64,000 nt of DNA from Dokdonella_A sp963834755 (GCA_963834755.1 CAWICQ010000010.1:434001-498000); one strand, 5' to 3'; counted from the stretch's first letter, positions 35,134 to 44,388 are shown. Translations and numbers: made by a program. The notes: generated by a model from the letters alone, not told the origin.

Positions 35134-35153
35134 CGGACATCCGGCGATGTCCG
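35134..35153. promoter_or_regulatory. Perfect inverted repeat CGGACAT-N6-ATGTCCG
   Basis: Seven-base arms with a six-base spacer, 21 bases upstream of promoter copy 2 on the minus strand and between that promoter and the end of the next gene. It is a plausible dimer-binding operator, supported by similar half-sites at copy 1. Confidence 0.4.
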
Positions 35154-35176
35154 AAAATGTGCTGACGGACCTCGGC

Positions 35177-36031
35177 TCAGCCCGATTCGGGCGCTTTTAC
35201 CTCGCGCCGAAGGTAGGTCTGGTAAAGGACGTATCCATTCTCGTCGCTGCCGGCAACCATCGTCACCAGATCGACGAACCCGAACTCCTGCCACCACGGC
35301 TGCTGCGGCAGCGTTGCGATCGCTTGCTGCCATTCCTGGCCCGATTGCGCGCGGTCGGCCTGCGTCGCGCCATCGTTGTCCGCGGCCAGGATCTGACACA
35401 ACGTGAGCCGGCATTCGACGTGGACGACCTCGATATGCTGCTTCACCTCGTCCGGCAACGCGGCGAGCCATTGATCGAGCGTCGCTTCGATCTGCTGTGC
35501 GCTCGCCTCCGACCATTGCGGATCCGCCTGTTCCTTGTCGAATGCTTTCCACGCTTGCTGGACCGGATTCGCCGGGGCATCGCCATCGGTCTCGGCGCTC
35601 GCGGCCGCGTCCTCGCGCGCGATCCAGTCCGCGAGCAGATCCGCGGCGTGATCTACGTCGATCGCGGACCCATTCGATGTGTCGTCTGGAGCATCGTCGT
35701 TTTCCTCCGCCGCCGCGTCGTCGGCCGATTCGTCATCGGCGGCTTGCTCGTCCGACGGTTCGGAGACTGGCGGCGCGACCGGCGAAACGTCCGGCGCCTT
35801 GCTCTCCGTGTTTTCAGCGGATTTCGGCGGCGCCACCTCGGGAACGGGCGTCGGCGTTGGTGCGGCAACGACTTCCTTTGGCGGCGCGGGAGCTGGCTGA
35901 GCGTGCGCCGGCGGCGGCGAAACGGCGACGGGTTGCTGCTCGCTCTCGCGCAGAAATGCCCACGCCAGCACCAAGGCCACTGCGACGGCCAGACCGAGCA
36001 ACGCCGTGGAGCGCGTCGTGCGCATCTTCAT
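35177..36031 (-). CDS. Hypothetical membrane-anchored protein with a Pro/Asp-rich linker
   Basis: A 284-residue protein. A membrane anchor lies at residues 8-25 (ALLGLAVAVALVLAWAFL). A Pro/Ala- and then acidic linker of about 110 residues follows (PAPAPPKEVVAAPTPTPVPE; later DDESADDAAAEENDDAP). The C-terminal domain of about 120 residues has VECRLTLCQIL, a Cys-x4-Cys-type pair, and GFVDLVTMVAGSDENGYVLY. Similar layouts occur in uncharacterised Xanthomonadales envelope proteins. The start at 36031 (MKMRTTRS) puts a basic N-terminus before the anchor. The function is unknown. Confidence 0.7.
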   Translation of the reverse strand: MKMRTTRSTALLGLAVAVALVLAWAFLRESEQQPVAVSPPPAHAQPAPAPPKEVVAAPTPTPVPEVAPPKSAENTESKAPDVSPVAPPVSEPSDEQAADDESADDAAAEENDDAPDDTSNGSAIDVDHAADLLADWIAREDAAASAETDGDAPANPVQQAWKAFDKEQADPQWSEASAQQIEATLDQWLAALPDEVKQHIEVVHVECRLTLCQILAADNDGATQADRAQSGQEWQQAIATLPQQPWWQEFGFVDLVTMVAGSDENGYVLYQTYLRREVKAPESG

Positions 36032-36182
36032 TTTGATCCGCAGCCCATCGAACGATAAAACCAGTCGAACCCGCGCCCGAAAAGCCGCTCGCGCGTGCTG
36101 TCGCGACGCGATTTTCGCGTGGTGCGCATGGCCGCAGCGAGCTGTTCCGCTGCCGACATCCCACGTGCCCTGGCTCGCCAAC

Positions 36183-36887
36183 TCACCACGCGATCGTCTC
36201 GCCGGTCTGCGCGAGAAACCGCCCGCTGTCGGACGGCTTCAGATGATCGATCACGCGCAACATCGAGGCGATCGACGCCTCCGGTTTCAGCGGCGCACCG
36301 GCGCCGCCCATATCGGTGCGCACCCAGCCGGGACTCACGGCGACCACGATGACACCCTGATCGCGAAGCGCGATCGCGAGCAGGCGTGTCGCCATGTTGA
36401 GCGCGGCCTTGCTCATCGCGTAGCTCGGGCTGTACAGCGAATCGGTGCGCGCGATCGAGCCGAGCGTCGATGAAAGATTGACGACTTTCGCGCCTTCGGC
36501 CAATCGCGACGCGAGCGCCTGCGTCAGCAGGAATGCGCCCTCGGCGTTCACCGCGAAACTGTCGCGCAACGACTTGCCTTCGATCTCGCCGAAGCGCTCG
36601 CCTTCGACCAGCATGCCGGCGTTGTTGACGACGAGATCGAAACGGAGTTCGAGCGCATGGGTTTCGCGCACGAGCTCGTCGATCGAGCGCGTGTCCATGA
36701 GATCGAGCGGGATGACGTGGAGTCGCCCCGGATTTTGCGCAGCGAGTCGCGTCAGATCGAGCGCGCGTCCCGGATGCCGGCACGCCGCGACCACGCGCTC
36801 GCCGCGCGCAAGCAGCTGGCGCGTCATCTCCAGACCGAGACCACGGTTGGCTCCGCTGACCAGTGCCTGCGGCATGCGAGCGTCCAT
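36183..36887 (-). CDS. SDR family NAD(P)-dependent oxidoreductase
   Basis: A 234-residue short-chain dehydrogenase. VSGANRGLGLEM is the cofactor loop (TGxxxGIG variant), NNAGML the NNAG motif, and LSS...SYAMSKAALN the catalytic Ser-Tyr-Lys. SPGWVRTDMGG and a short C-terminus resemble the CsgA/YbbO-like SDR group. The substrate is unknown. No operon partner is adjacent; the next minus-strand gene begins 152 bases downstream. Confidence 0.85.
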   Translation of the reverse strand: MDARMPQALVSGANRGLGLEMTRQLLARGERVVAACRHPGRALDLTRLAAQNPGRLHVIPLDLMDTRSIDELVRETHALELRFDLVVNNAGMLVEGERFGEIEGKSLRDSFAVNAEGAFLLTQALASRLAEGAKVVNLSSTLGSIARTDSLYSPSYAMSKAALNMATRLLAIALRDQGVIVVAVSPGWVRTDMGGAGAPLKPEASIASMLRVIDHLKPSDSGRFLAQTGETIAW

Positions 36888-37097
36888 CGAGAACTTTTGA
36901 ATCGAACGCCGAGTCTACTGCGGTTCGTGACCATCGTCCGTTGCGCTTTCGGGCGATGCTGGTCTAGCCTGCCGCGACGCTCGATGCGGCCTTCCGTCGC
37001 ACCTCGAATCAGCGGTCTTGTACGTCGCGCGCCGCCGACTCGGTGCTCGTGAAACAGGCTCGGACCAGCGAGCGATTTCGAACATTCAGGAGTTTCC

Positions 37098-39932
37098 ATG
37101 CGCAAGCACATCGCCGGCGGATTCGCCGCACTTCTCTCCGCGTTTTTCGGCAGCGCAGCGTCCGCTGCGGCGCCGGATGCGATCGACATTCCGTTTACGC
37201 GTTTCACGCTGCCGAACGGACTCACGGTCGTGGTCAGCGAAGATCACAAGGCGCCGGTCGTCGCGGTCAGCATCTGGTATCACATCGGCTCGGCGGACGA
37301 ACCGGCGCGCAAGACCGGTTTTGCGCATCTTTTCGAGCATCTGATGTTCCAGGGTTCGGAAAACCACAAGGACGAATTCTTCCGTCCGTTCGAGCTCGCC
37401 GGCGCGACCGATCAGAACGGCACGACGTGGTTCGACCGCACGAATTACTACGAAACGGTGCCGACGACCGCACTCGACATGACGCTCTGGATGGAATCCG
37501 ATCGCATGGGCCATCTGCTCGGCGCGATCGGCCAGAAGGAGCTCGACGAGCAGCGCGGTGTCGTGCAGAACGAAAAGCGTCAGGGCGAAAATCAGCCATA
37601 CGGACGCGTCGACGAGCGCATGGTCGCGAATGTTTTTCCGGCGAATCATCCGTACCACCACGACACGATCGGCTCGATGAAAGATCTCGACGCCGCATCG
37701 CTCGCGGACGTGAAGCAATGGTTCTCGACGAACTACGGCGCGGCCAACGTGACCGTCGCGCTGGTCGGCGACATCACGCCCGAAATCGCCAAAGCGAAAA
37801 TGCTCGAATATTTCGGCGACATTCCGGCCGGACCGCCGGTGCCGCATCAGCAGCCGTGGACGGCACCGCTCACCCAATCCACACGCGACACGATGGACGA
37901 TCACGTCGCGCAGACGCGCATCTATCGCGAATGGAACGTGCCGTGGCTGGGCGATCCGGATGAGGCGCAGCTCGAGCTCGCCGCGACCGTGCTCGGCGGT
38001 GGCAAGACGTCGCGCCTGTACGAGCGCCTCGTCTACAAGGACAAAGTCGCCGACGATGTTTCGATCGACGTGCAGTCGTTTGCGCTCGCGTCCATGTTCC
38101 AGATGCAAGTCGACGTGAAGCACGGCGTCGATCCGGCAAAAGTCGAGTCCGCAATCGCCGAGGAATGGGCGCGTTTTCTCAAGGACGGTCCGACCGAGGA
38201 CGAACTCGCACGCGTCAAGGTTTCCACGCGCGCTTCGTTCATCCGCCATCTCGAACGCGTGAACGGCAAGGCGTCGATCCTCGCCGAGGGCGAGGTTTAT
38301 CGCGGCGATCCGGCGGCATACAAGACGGATCTCGCGCGCGTCGAATCAGCGACACGCGAAAGCGTGCTCGCGGCGGCGAACAAGTGGATCGCGAAAGGCG
38401 ACTACACGCTGACCGTGACGCCGTCCGCCGCCGGCGCTGGCGACGAGCCCAAGGACGAAGCCGAAACCGCCGGCCGCGCCGCTATCGAAGGCCGGCCGCC
38501 GCCGATCATGCCGCCGAAAGGCGATTACCGCGTGACGAAATCGAACGTCGCCCGCGACAAGGGTGTGCCGAAGGTCGGGCAATTTCCGGATCTCACGTTC
38601 CCGAAACTCGAGCACGGACACTTGAAAAACGGCGTCGAGGTCATCCTCGCGCAGCGGCATACGTTGCCGATCGTTGAAATACAGTTGCTGTTCGACGCCG
38701 GCTACGCATCCGATCAGGGCCGCGGACCCGGCACGTCCGCGTTCACGATGGCGATGCTCGACGAAGGCACGACGACGCTCGATTCGCTCGAGATCGCGCG
38801 GCGTCAGGAACGCCTCGGTGCGCAGATCAGCGCGGGTTCCAGCCTCGATACGTCGAGCGTCGGCTTGAGCGCACTGTCGTCCGAGCTCAAACCCTCGCTG
38901 GCGCTGTATGCGGATGTCGTGCGCAATCCGGCGTTCCGCGACGAGGACTTCGCACGCATCCGCGGTCAGTGGCTCGCGCGCATCGCGCAGGAAAAAACCC
39001 AGCCGCGCGGCCTCGCGCTGCGCACGTTGCCGCCGCTGCTGTACGGCGACGGCCATGCGTATGCCATTCCGTTCACCGGCTCGGGCAACGAGCAGGCGAT
39101 CAACGCATTGACCACGAAAGATCTGCGCGCGTACGTCGGCGATTGGCTGCGCGCGGACAGCGCGAAGATTCTCGTCGCCGGCGACACGACACTGGACGCG
39201 ATCATTCCGCAACTCGATGCGGTGTTCGGCGATTGGAAAGCGCCGTCGACGGCGCGCGCGAAGAAGAACATCGCCACCGTCGCCCCGCCGACCAAGCCGC
39301 GCGTGTATCTCGTCGACAAGCCTGGCGCGCAGCAGTCGCTGATTCTCGCCGGAGTGCTCGCGCCGTCGACGAAAGCGAAGAACAATCTCGAGATCGAAAC
39401 GATGACCAGTGCGTTCGGCGGCACGTTCACCTCGCGCCTCAACATGAACCTGCGCGAGGACAAGCATTGGGCCTACGGTGCTTTCAGTTTTGTCACCAAC
39501 GCGCTCGGCCAGCGGCCGTTCATGCTGTATGCGCCGGTGCAGACCGACAAGACCGCCGAGTCGGCGGCCGAACTCCTGCGCGAATCGAAGGATGTCATCG
39601 GACCGCGGCCGCTGACCGACGAGGAGATCGAGAAGATCAAGCTCGACGACGTGCGCAGCATGCCGGGCCACTATCAGACCGTCGGCTCGGTGCTCGGCGC
39701 GATCAACGGCATCGTCGTCTACGATCGTCCTGACGACTACGTGCAGACGTTGAAGTCGCATATCGAGGCGCAGACCGACGCGGCCGTGCAGGCCGCCGCG
39801 AACGAGATCATCAAGCCCGACGCGCTGACCTGGGTCATCGTCGGCGATCTGAAACGCATCGAAAAACCAGTACGCGCGCTCAACATCGGCGAGGTCAACG
39901 TGCTCGATGCCGAAGGCAAAGTCGTGCGTTGA
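37098..39932 (+). CDS. M16 family zinc metallopeptidase (two-domain)
   Basis: A 944-residue exported protease with a signal peptide ending ASAAA. The first M16 half has the inverted zinc motif H77-L-F-E80-H81 (FAHLFEHLMFQGS) and the third ligand Glu in VVQNEKRQGE. The second half from about residue 500 (LKNGVEVILAQRHTLPIVEI) lacks the zinc motif, as in bacterial pitrilysin-like enzymes where it forms the other half of the chamber. It probably degrades peptides in the periplasm or outside. It stands alone. Confidence 0.92.
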   Translation: MRKHIAGGFAALLSAFFGSAASAAAPDAIDIPFTRFTLPNGLTVVVSEDHKAPVVAVSIWYHIGSADEPARKTGFAHLFEHLMFQGSENHKDEFFRPFELAGATDQNGTTWFDRTNYYETVPTTALDMTLWMESDRMGHLLGAIGQKELDEQRGVVQNEKRQGENQPYGRVDERMVANVFPANHPYHHDTIGSMKDLDAASLADVKQWFSTNYGAANVTVALVGDITPEIAKAKMLEYFGDIPAGPPVPHQQPWTAPLTQSTRDTMDDHVAQTRIYREWNVPWLGDPDEAQLELAATVLGGGKTSRLYERLVYKDKVADDVSIDVQSFALASMFQMQVDVKHGVDPAKVESAIAEEWARFLKDGPTEDELARVKVSTRASFIRHLERVNGKASILAEGEVYRGDPAAYKTDLARVESATRESVLAAANKWIAKGDYTLTVTPSAAGAGDEPKDEAETAGRAAIEGRPPPIMPPKGDYRVTKSNVARDKGVPKVGQFPDLTFPKLEHGHLKNGVEVILAQRHTLPIVEIQLLFDAGYASDQGRGPGTSAFTMAMLDEGTTTLDSLEIARRQERLGAQISAGSSLDTSSVGLSALSSELKPSLALYADVVRNPAFRDEDFARIRGQWLARIAQEKTQPRGLALRTLPPLLYGDGHAYAIPFTGSGNEQAINALTTKDLRAYVGDWLRADSAKILVAGDTTLDAIIPQLDAVFGDWKAPSTARAKKNIATVAPPTKPRVYLVDKPGAQQSLILAGVLAPSTKAKNNLEIETMTSAFGGTFTSRLNMNLREDKHWAYGAFSFVTNALGQRPFMLYAPVQTDKTAESAAELLRESKDVIGPRPLTDEEIEKIKLDDVRSMPGHYQTVGSVLGAINGIVVYDRPDDYVQTLKSHIEAQTDAAVQAAANEIIKPDALTWVIVGDLKRIEKPVRALNIGEVNVLDAEGKVVR

Positions 39933-39975
39933 GTGCGAGGCTTCTTTGCCGGCCCCTTCCCTCTCGATTCTTTAG

Positions 39976-40014
39976 CCCTTCCCCCTTGATGGGGGAAGGG
40001 TTGGGATGAGGGTG
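39976..40014. repeat. Divergent GC-rich palindromic repeat
   Basis: CCCTTCCCCC-TTGAT-GGGGGAAGGG then TTGGGATGAGGGTGAC. A degenerate member of the dispersed family, 44 bases after the M16 peptidase stop, where the perfect stem could also terminate transcription. Confidence 0.6.
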
Positions 40015-40188
40015 ACACGCCGGTTCAAACTCCATCGAGTGCAAAACCGAATGTCAGGGTGACGCGACTGACACAAAGCGAGGTGAGAATACCTGCCCCG
40101 ACGTAGACACCATTTCCTGAATTAACACGACGTTCCCATTCAGTTGCCGCGCGCTAGCATCCCGTCGATGAGTCATCGAGGAGATGCC

Positions 40189-40587
40189 ATGAAACTCATG
40201 CTCTGCATCGCAGCGGCCAGCTCGCTGCTCGCCGCCTGCAGCTGGGGAATCAAGCTCGATTCCGGCGGCGACAAGGTGCGTGTCGCGTGGGACGGCAACG
40301 TCGACGGATGCAAGGACGCCGGCAAGGTCACGGTTTCGGTGCTCGATCACGTCGGGCCGGTCGACCGCAATGGCCTCAAGGTCAGCGACGAGCTCGAAAT
40401 CATGGCGCGCAACGAAGCCGCCGGCCTCGGCGCTGACACGATCCGTCCGATCGGCGAGCCGCACGACGGCGCGCAAAGCTGGAGCGCATACACGTGCGGG
40501 GCGATCGCCCGCGTGCCGGTGCGCCGCGAAGGCCAGCCGCCGAAGCAAGGCGAGGCGGTCGAGACCTATCCGGTGAAGGACCACTGA
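40189..40587 (+). CDS. DUF4156 family lipoprotein
   Basis: A 132-residue lipoprotein with lipobox LLAAC at about residue 16. The mature part VRVAWDGNVDGCKDAGKVTVSVL, then ADTIRPIG and a C-terminal YTCGAIARVP, fits DUF4156 (E. coli YjeI). The two Cys could form a disulfide. GAGGAG lies before the ATG at 40189. Function unknown. Confidence 0.8.
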   Translation: MKLMLCIAAASSLLAACSWGIKLDSGGDKVRVAWDGNVDGCKDAGKVTVSVLDHVGPVDRNGLKVSDELEIMARNEAAGLGADTIRPIGEPHDGAQSWSAYTCGAIARVPVRREGQPPKQGEAVETYPVKDH

Positions 40588-40701
40588 CGTCGAGATCCCG
40601 GCTCGTCGCCGCGGACTCGTCAGCGCGGTTCCAGCGGAACTCCATCCGCGCGTGAGTCGGCGTACGATCGCCGCGCTCGCAACGCAAATCCGGAGACCGC
40701 C

Positions 40702-41094
40702 ATGACCGCTCTCTCGCCGGCGCTCGGCCGCATCGGCCAGATCGCGCTGACTGTGTACGACATGGATCGTTCGGTCGCGTTCTGGCGCGACACGGTCGGG
40801 CTCACGTTTCTTTTCCAGGCGCCGAATGTGGCGTTCTTCGATGTCGCAGGCGTGCGCTTGATGCTCGGCTCGGCGGAGTCGCCCGAAGTCAAGGCGGCGG
40901 GCACGGTGCTCTACTTCGAAGTCGCCGATCTCGATGCGACATTCGCTGAGCTGCGCGATCGCGGTGTCAGCGTCGCCAAAGGCGGCGAGCCGCATTTCAT
41001 CGCGAAGCTCGGATCGACGGATCTATGGATGGCGTTCCTCGAGGATCCGGACGGGCATCTGTTCGCGCTGATGCAGGAACGCGCGTCGAGCTGA
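40702..41094 (+). CDS. VOC family protein (glyoxalase-like)
   Basis: A 130-residue vicinal-oxygen-chelate fold protein made of two beta-alpha-beta-beta-beta halves. IGQIALTVYDMDRSVAFWRDTVGL starts the first half and LYFEVADLDATFAELRDRGV the second. It ends FLEDPDGHLFALMQE, the motif with the terminal metal Glu. The usual first metal His is replaced in IALTVYD, so metal use is uncertain. Function unknown; it is often linked to detoxification or antibiotic binding. Confidence 0.85.
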   Translation: MTALSPALGRIGQIALTVYDMDRSVAFWRDTVGLTFLFQAPNVAFFDVAGVRLMLGSAESPEVKAAGTVLYFEVADLDATFAELRDRGVSVAKGGEPHFIAKLGSTDLWMAFLEDPDGHLFALMQERASS

Positions 41095-41108
41095 GCGCCG
41101 CGCTCAGC
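41090..41108. terminator. Stem-loop spanning two convergent stop codons
   Basis: GCTGAGCG-CCG-CGCTCAGC. The VOC stop (41092-41094) lies in the left arm and the stop of the minus-strand hydrolase (41104-41106) in the right arm. No T-run follows. Confidence 0.4.
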
Positions 41109-42522
41109 GCGCGAACGCTCGAACAGGTGCGGCGACCTCCGGTTCGCTGGCTTCGCGCGCGGGCGGCGCGCCCGTCGGCCGCTCATGACTCGAATGCCCC
41201 ATCACCGGCGGGGTGACGGCCGGACGCGGGCGCACGATCTCATCGAACGGAACGATGGTTGCGTTCGGATCGAACCGGCACGGCCCATTGGCGACGCCGG
41301 CCGCCACGATCGCTTCGCATTGCTGCTGCAGATCCGTCACGTCCGGTTGCGGCCCACCGTCCTTCCATGCGCGCAGCGCTTCCCAGCCGGCGAGGCCTTC
41401 GGCGTCTTTGAAGCCGCAATGCGTCGGCGTGTCTTCATCGACGATCGCGATCGTGCGCTGATCGGGCGGCACCACGTTGCTGATGAACTCCTCGTTGCCC
41501 GGTATGACGAGTTGATCCTCGCTGGTGTGCATCGAGAGCACCTTGCTCGTGCCGATCGCACCGCCGAAATCGGAAACCTGATGCAGCTCGGCCGCGGCGA
41601 TCGGATCGGCGACGAAGCGCGGGATGTTCGCCTGGATCAGCGGATCGCTGCTGTAGTCGACGCCGAGCGTAGTGAACGGATTGCGCGCGTCGAGCTTGTC
41701 GGGCGCACGCGCGAGATCGCTCAGCACATACGTCGCATAGCCGATGTTGGTGACGAAGAAATCCTCGTCGGTGATGTGCGCGAACGCCATCAGTTCGTCG
41801 AGCCGGCGCTGCATCGCGCCGTTGCGCAAGATCGGCGGAAGATTGACGCCGGTGCACTGTTCGAGCGGAAGCAGAACCGGCAGCAGCTCGGCATCGTCGA
41901 GCAGATCGCCGAGCCCATCCGGAATGTCGGAAAGGTTGATCGCCCACGGCAGCGGCTGATCGCCTTCTGGAAATTCGCCGGCGCCGTCCGCGCCGCAAAC
42001 AACGTCGAAGGCGAGCCGCAGATCGATGCCCGCGTCCCAGAGCCGCGCGCCGCCGGCCGCCGGGCACAGCGCGAAGGTGCCGTGCACCGGCGGGAAGCCC
42101 GGCGCTTCGGCGAGTTTCAGCGCGACGAGGCCGCCCATGGAGCCGCCGAACGGCACGATCTCACCCGGTGTGCCGGCGAGCCGATCGAACACCGTAAGCA
42201 GGTCGCGGTTGTCGTCGATCGCGGTGAACAGCGCCCAGCCGCGCTCGCGATAACTCGTCGCCGCGACCGCGTAGCCTTCGGCGAGCATGACGCTGCGCAG
42301 CGGCCCGAGACCCGGCGTATTTGAAGGTGTCGTGAAATCCATGCCGTGTTGATAGAACACCACGGCTCCGCCCGGTTGCCAGCCGTCGGGAATTTCGATG
42401 TGGTAGTACGCGCCGGACGCCAGGCTGCCGCTAAACTCCTGCGTGGCCCACGCGTCGGGCGCCGAGATGACGGCCAGGGCGATCGTGACCAGGCCGGCGG
42501 CCAGGACGATGGAACGCAACAT
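41104..42522 (-). CDS. Exported alpha/beta hydrolase-like protein
   Basis: A 472-residue protein with a signal peptide ending DAWA. VVFYQHGMDFTTPS resembles the strand before the oxyanion hole, and PFGGSMGGLVALK is a nucleophile elbow (GGSMGG, a GxSxG variant). A late HCGFKDAEG supplies a candidate His. The fold is an alpha/beta hydrolase, exported, substrate unknown. The C-terminus is Pro/Ala-rich. An upstream in-frame ATG at 42591 would add 23 charged residues; the start at 42522 gives a proper signal peptide. Confidence 0.7.
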   Translation of the reverse strand: MLRSIVLAAGLVTIALAVISAPDAWATQEFSGSLASGAYYHIEIPDGWQPGGAVVFYQHGMDFTTPSNTPGLGPLRSVMLAEGYAVAATSYRERGWALFTAIDDNRDLLTVFDRLAGTPGEIVPFGGSMGGLVALKLAEAPGFPPVHGTFALCPAAGGARLWDAGIDLRLAFDVVCGADGAGEFPEGDQPLPWAINLSDIPDGLGDLLDDAELLPVLLPLEQCTGVNLPPILRNGAMQRRLDELMAFAHITDEDFFVTNIGYATYVLSDLARAPDKLDARNPFTTLGVDYSSDPLIQANIPRFVADPIAAAELHQVSDFGGAIGTSKVLSMHTSEDQLVIPGNEEFISNVVPPDQRTIAIVDEDTPTHCGFKDAEGLAGWEALRAWKDGGPQPDVTDLQQQCEAIVAAGVANGPCRFDPNATIVPFDEIVRPRPAVTPPVMGHSSHERPTGAPPAREASEPEVAAPVRAFAR

Positions 42523-42615
42523 GGATTCTGCCCTTTCGCGACGGTACGGCGGTGACGCTACATCGGACTGGCTGAGCGGCAAGTAAAGCATGCACGGGGA
42601 ACTAGGGGATTATCG

Positions 42616-43614
42616 ATGCACGTGCTGCTGACGGGCGCGAGCGGCTTTCTCGGCCGCGCGATCGCGCGTCGGCTCAAGGATGCGGGACACGCCGTCACCG
42701 CGCTGGTGCGCCGCGCCGACGCGGATCTCGACGCGCTCGACATCGAACAGCAGACCGGCGATATCGTGTCGCTCGACACCGTCGCGAGCGCAACGGCCGG
42801 CTGCGATGCGGTCGTGCATTGCGCCGCGCACACGACGCCGTTCGGCCGCATCGACGATTACTACGACCACAACGTGCGCGGCACCGACAATGTTCTCGCG
42901 GCCGCCGAGATCGTCGGCGTGCGCAAAGTCGTATTCACCTCGTGCGCCGGCGTCGTCATCGATCGCGGCGATCTCAACGGCGTCAGCGAGACGCAGCACA
43001 TGCCCGCGCGCGCACCGACGCCGTACCTCGCGACGAAGGCGCTGGCGGAGCGTCACGTGCTCGCCGCGAACGGACCGCAGCTCGCGACGGTTGCGCTGCG
43101 CCCGCATCTCTTGTGGGGACCGGGCGAAGCCTCGCTGCTGCCGCGCATCGCCGCACTCGCCAAGGCCGGACGACTGCGCCTCTTCGGCGACGCCGGCAAG
43201 AAGATCGACAGCTGCTACATCGACAACGCCGCCGACGCGCACGTCGCTGCGCTCGAACGACTCGAGCCGGGTTCCGCGATCGCGGGCAAGGCGTACTTCA
43301 TCACGCAAGGCGAACCGGCGACGGTCGAAGGTTTCCTCAACGGACTCCTGCGTGCGGCCGGCTATCCTGCCGAGACGCGGCGAATGTCGGCATCGATGGC
43401 GCGCACGCTCGCATCGATCGCGCCGCTGCGCCGCGCGCTCAGCGGAACCGATCCGCTGCTGACCTCCGACGCGCTCGCGCTGTTCGGACAGGCCACCTGG
43501 TTCAACATCGCCGCCGCACGACGCGACCTCGGTTACGCGCCGCGCGTCGCCATGGCCGAAGGCCTTGCGCGCGTGTCCGCGTATCTCGCGCGCCAGCGCA
43601 TGCGCGGGCGATGA
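42616..43614 (+). CDS. OleD-like NAD(P)-dependent epimerase/reductase
   Basis: A 332-residue extended SDR. VLLTGASGFLGRAIA is the cofactor loop and PYLATKALAE the YxxxK motif. LATVALRPHLLWGPG and SCYIDNAADAHVAALE closely resemble Xanthomonas OleD, the 2-alkyl-3-oxoalkanoate reductase of long-chain olefin synthesis. oleA, oleB and oleC are not nearby, so this role is uncertain. A sterol- or 3-beta-hydroxysteroid-type dehydrogenase is the alternative. Confidence 0.8.
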   Translation: MHVLLTGASGFLGRAIARRLKDAGHAVTALVRRADADLDALDIEQQTGDIVSLDTVASATAGCDAVVHCAAHTTPFGRIDDYYDHNVRGTDNVLAAAEIVGVRKVVFTSCAGVVIDRGDLNGVSETQHMPARAPTPYLATKALAERHVLAANGPQLATVALRPHLLWGPGEASLLPRIAALAKAGRLRLFGDAGKKIDSCYIDNAADAHVAALERLEPGSAIAGKAYFITQGEPATVEGFLNGLLRAAGYPAETRRMSASMARTLASIAPLRRALSGTDPLLTSDALALFGQATWFNIAAARRDLGYAPRVAMAEGLARVSAYLARQRMRGR

Positions 43615-43618
43615 AGAG

Positions 43619-43697
43619 CCCGGATTCGGGATGACGGAATTCGGGAATCGGAAGTGCGGCGCTTTCCGTGCCGAATCTCCTTATCCAGAATCCCGGC
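43619..43697. repeat. Second dispersed repeat family (GATTCGGG type)
   Basis: GGATTCGGGATGACGGAATT, CGGGAATCGG, and, on the other arm, CCGAATCTCC...CCAGAATCCCGG. It matches 49371-49442 in type and forms an imperfect long hairpin before ubiJ. Confidence 0.6.
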
Positions 43698-43725
43698 CTT
43701 TGCATCCGTCCGATAGAATCGCCGC

Positions 43726-44388
43726 ATGTCCGCATCGACCGCCCCATCCGCATCGCGTCGGCCCGATCCCGTGCTGGGCCTGCTCGGCCGCGCGCTCGAA
43801 GCCGCGCTCGATCGCGTGATCGATCTCGATCCGGAGACGCGCGCGTCGTTGCGCCCTCTCGATGGCCGCGCGCTGACGCTGGAATTCAAGACCACGCCGC
43901 TCGCGATGCGCATCGCGGTCGCGGGCGATCGGCTCAAGATCGGTCCGTCGTTCGAAGGCGAAAGCGCGCTTCGCGTTGCGGCGACGCCTTCCGCGCTGTT
44001 GCGCTTCGCGCTCGCGCGCGGTCGCGAAGGTGCGGTTGCGCCGGGGAGCGTCGACGTGGCCGGCGATGCCGAGCTCGCGCGTCGGCTCGAACGCATCGCT
44101 TCGCGGTTTGCGCCGGACTTCGACGAAGCGTTCGCGCGGCTGTTCGGCGACGTGGCCGGTTTTCAGATCGCGCGTGGTGTGCGACGCGCGCTCGCGGGCG
44201 TGCGCGATTCCGCGCGCGCGTTCGCGCAGGACGCTGCGGAATACCTCAGCGAAGAAAGCCGCGACATCGCCGCGAAAGCCGAAGTCGAGGCGTTTCTGGA
44301 CGCAGTCGACGCGTTGCGCGAGCGCGCGGATCGGCTCGAAGCGCGCGTCCGGCGTCTCGCCGCGCCGAGCGGGAAACCGACCGCGTGA
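43726..44388 (+). CDS. ubiJ: Ubiquinone biosynthesis accessory factor UbiJ
   Basis: A 220-residue SCP2-fold protein. LGRALEAALDRVIDLDPETRASL starts the domain, LEFKTTPLAMRIAVAGDRL is the beta-sheet, and ELARRLERIASRFAPDFDEAFARLFGDV follows, with a helical C-terminus (YLSEESRDIAAKAEVEAFLD). UbiJ binds ubiquinone-pathway lipids in the Ubi complex. Its stop overlaps the GTG of ubiB, the usual ubiJ-ubiB pairing. Confidence 0.9.
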   Translation: MSASTAPSASRRPDPVLGLLGRALEAALDRVIDLDPETRASLRPLDGRALTLEFKTTPLAMRIAVAGDRLKIGPSFEGESALRVAATPSALLRFALARGREGAVAPGSVDVAGDAELARRLERIASRFAPDFDEAFARLFGDVAGFQIARGVRRALAGVRDSARAFAQDAAEYLSEESRDIAAKAEVEAFLDAVDALRERADRLEARVRRLAAPSGKPTA

